Shown here: piece after piece, positions 5,568-5,880 of the stretch
Position numbering within the stretch: position 1 is the stretch's first letter
How the letters are laid out: each line of letters starts with the position of its first letter
Source: Acidobacteriota bacterium
Lineage (GTDB): Bacteria > Acidobacteriota > Terriglobia > Acidiferrales > UBA7541
NCBI GenBank assembly: GCA_028876695.1
Contig: JAGWRH010000260.1
Coordinates: 1 to 5,880 of the forward strand
Reading direction: 5' to 3'
DNA length: 5,880 bases
The notes under the pieces: model-generated
Seen by the model: the letters and a program-made list of their open reading frames with translations, nothing else
Databases searched by the model: none
What the model was told of the DNA's origin: nothing
Position numbers and translations under genes: made by a program

Positions 5568-5591
5568 ATGCCGGACCGAAGGACCCGGCAT
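5568..5591 (-). repeat. 7-bp stem-loop downstream of the RNase G gene
   Basis: atgccgg (5568-5574) pairs with ccggcat (5585-5591). It lies about 75 nt past the RNase G stop on the - strand. It could help end or protect that transcript, but there is no T-run after it, so it is not called a terminator. Confidence 0.35.
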
Positions 5592-5666
5592 TGCGTTTAA
5601 TTCAAAGGCGAAAGCAGATCGTTGCCCAGGGCAGGCAGGCCTTGTCGCTCCGGATCACAACGGCCA

Positions 5667-5880
5667 TCAGTAAATGTCGTATTGCTCCCAGTGGAGGGTT
5701 GGATCGGCTTGGATGATGGCGCTCTTTTTCGTCCAAGTCTCGAGTTCCTCGATGAGCGAGGATTCGCGGGTTTTCAGGGCTTTGGCGATTTCCGGGTGAA
5801 CGCGCAGAGTGATGCTGCCGGAATCGATATCGGGCGCCATTTTGCGCGCTTCCGTCTGGATTTCGTAGCAGAGCGTGGGC
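5667..5880 (-). CDS. rng: Ribonuclease E/G family protein, C-terminal end
   Basis: The last 70 residues of a gene that enters from the right edge; the frame is open to 5880 and ends at TGA 5667. The translation starts PTLCYEIQTEARKMAPD and continues SITLRVHPEIAKALKTRESS, LIEELETWTKKSAIIQADP and TLHWEQYDIY. This lines up block by block with the end of E. coli RNase G, where I recall AIEILREIKRVAD, TVYASPAVAEALEGEES and a NQEQFDVV-type terminus. RNase E/G enzymes are endoribonucleases that process rRNA and tRNA and start mRNA decay. The S1 domain, catalytic aspartates and zinc-link cysteines lie outside the window. The protein ends directly after this domain with no long degradosome tail, which points to RNase G-like rather than E. 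coli RNase E-like architecture. The alignment is from memory. Confidence 0.85.
   Translation of the reverse strand, partial: PTLCYEIQTEARKMAPDIDSGSITLRVHPEIAKALKTRESSLIEELETWTKKSAIIQADPTLHWEQYDIY

Larger units (their letters stand above)
5291..5666. other. 376-bp gene-free region holding repeat copy 2 and further hairpins
   Basis: No credible coding sequence is visible on either strand; the short frames here have low-complexity Ala/Pro/Gly translations and read through palindromes. The region holds the upstream region of the STAS-like gene (5291-5351), palindromic repeat copy 2 (5352-5491), two more stem-loops (5513-5535 and 5568-5591), and the spacer after the RNase G stop. Confidence 0.6.

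Overview
The window looks like GC-rich chromosomal DNA of a free-living bacterium. The encoded proteins resemble those I associate with soil Acidobacteriota (Terriglobia/Acidobacteriia-like): a YncE-type beta-propeller protein, a CxxC/helix-turn-helix protein with a conserved central 'GEW' block, a RNase G that ends in WEQYDIY, and hairpin-rich intergenic repeats. That placement comes from remembered family patterns, not from a search. I see no phage, plasmid, IS, CRISPR, tRNA or rRNA feature.

Layout. On the + strand, positions 1-1354 hold the 3' part of cysK (O-acetylserine sulfhydrylase) followed after 23 nt by cysE (serine O-acetyltransferase). These are the two enzymes that turn serine into cysteine. 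CysE ends in isoleucine, as expected for a partner that docks into the CysK active site. Everything from 1385 to the right edge is on the - strand and converges on cysE. Read in its own direction it is: the C-terminus of a ribonuclease E/G protein (5880-5667, cut by the window edge), a small STAS/SEC14-like protein (5290-4898), a RimJ/RimL-type GNAT acetyltransferase (4829-4239), a CxxC + HTH protein of unknown function (3936-3313), a secreted or membrane-anchored YVTN/YncE-type beta-propeller (3052-1964), and a second GNAT acetyltransferase (about 1891-1385). Apart from cysK-cysE, and possibly propeller-GNAT, these look like separate transcription units with no shared pathway.

The least ordinary material is between genes. 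Two intergenic stretches of more than 300 bp (3937-4238 and 5291-5666) carry two diverged copies of one composite palindromic element in the same orientation, about 1.3 kb apart. Each copy has an 'aacgcg...gatgcggcacc' head, a 'gcattcaa' box, a 'gctaaagccgc' box, a perfect 8-bp hairpin and a second hairpin with an 8-bp stem. In one copy the loop of the second hairpin is replaced by about 40 bp holding a further perfect 11-bp stem. Both copies sit just past the 3' ends of - strand genes. They look like a dispersed non-coding (REP/MITE-like) repeat and are the best candidate for something not well described here.
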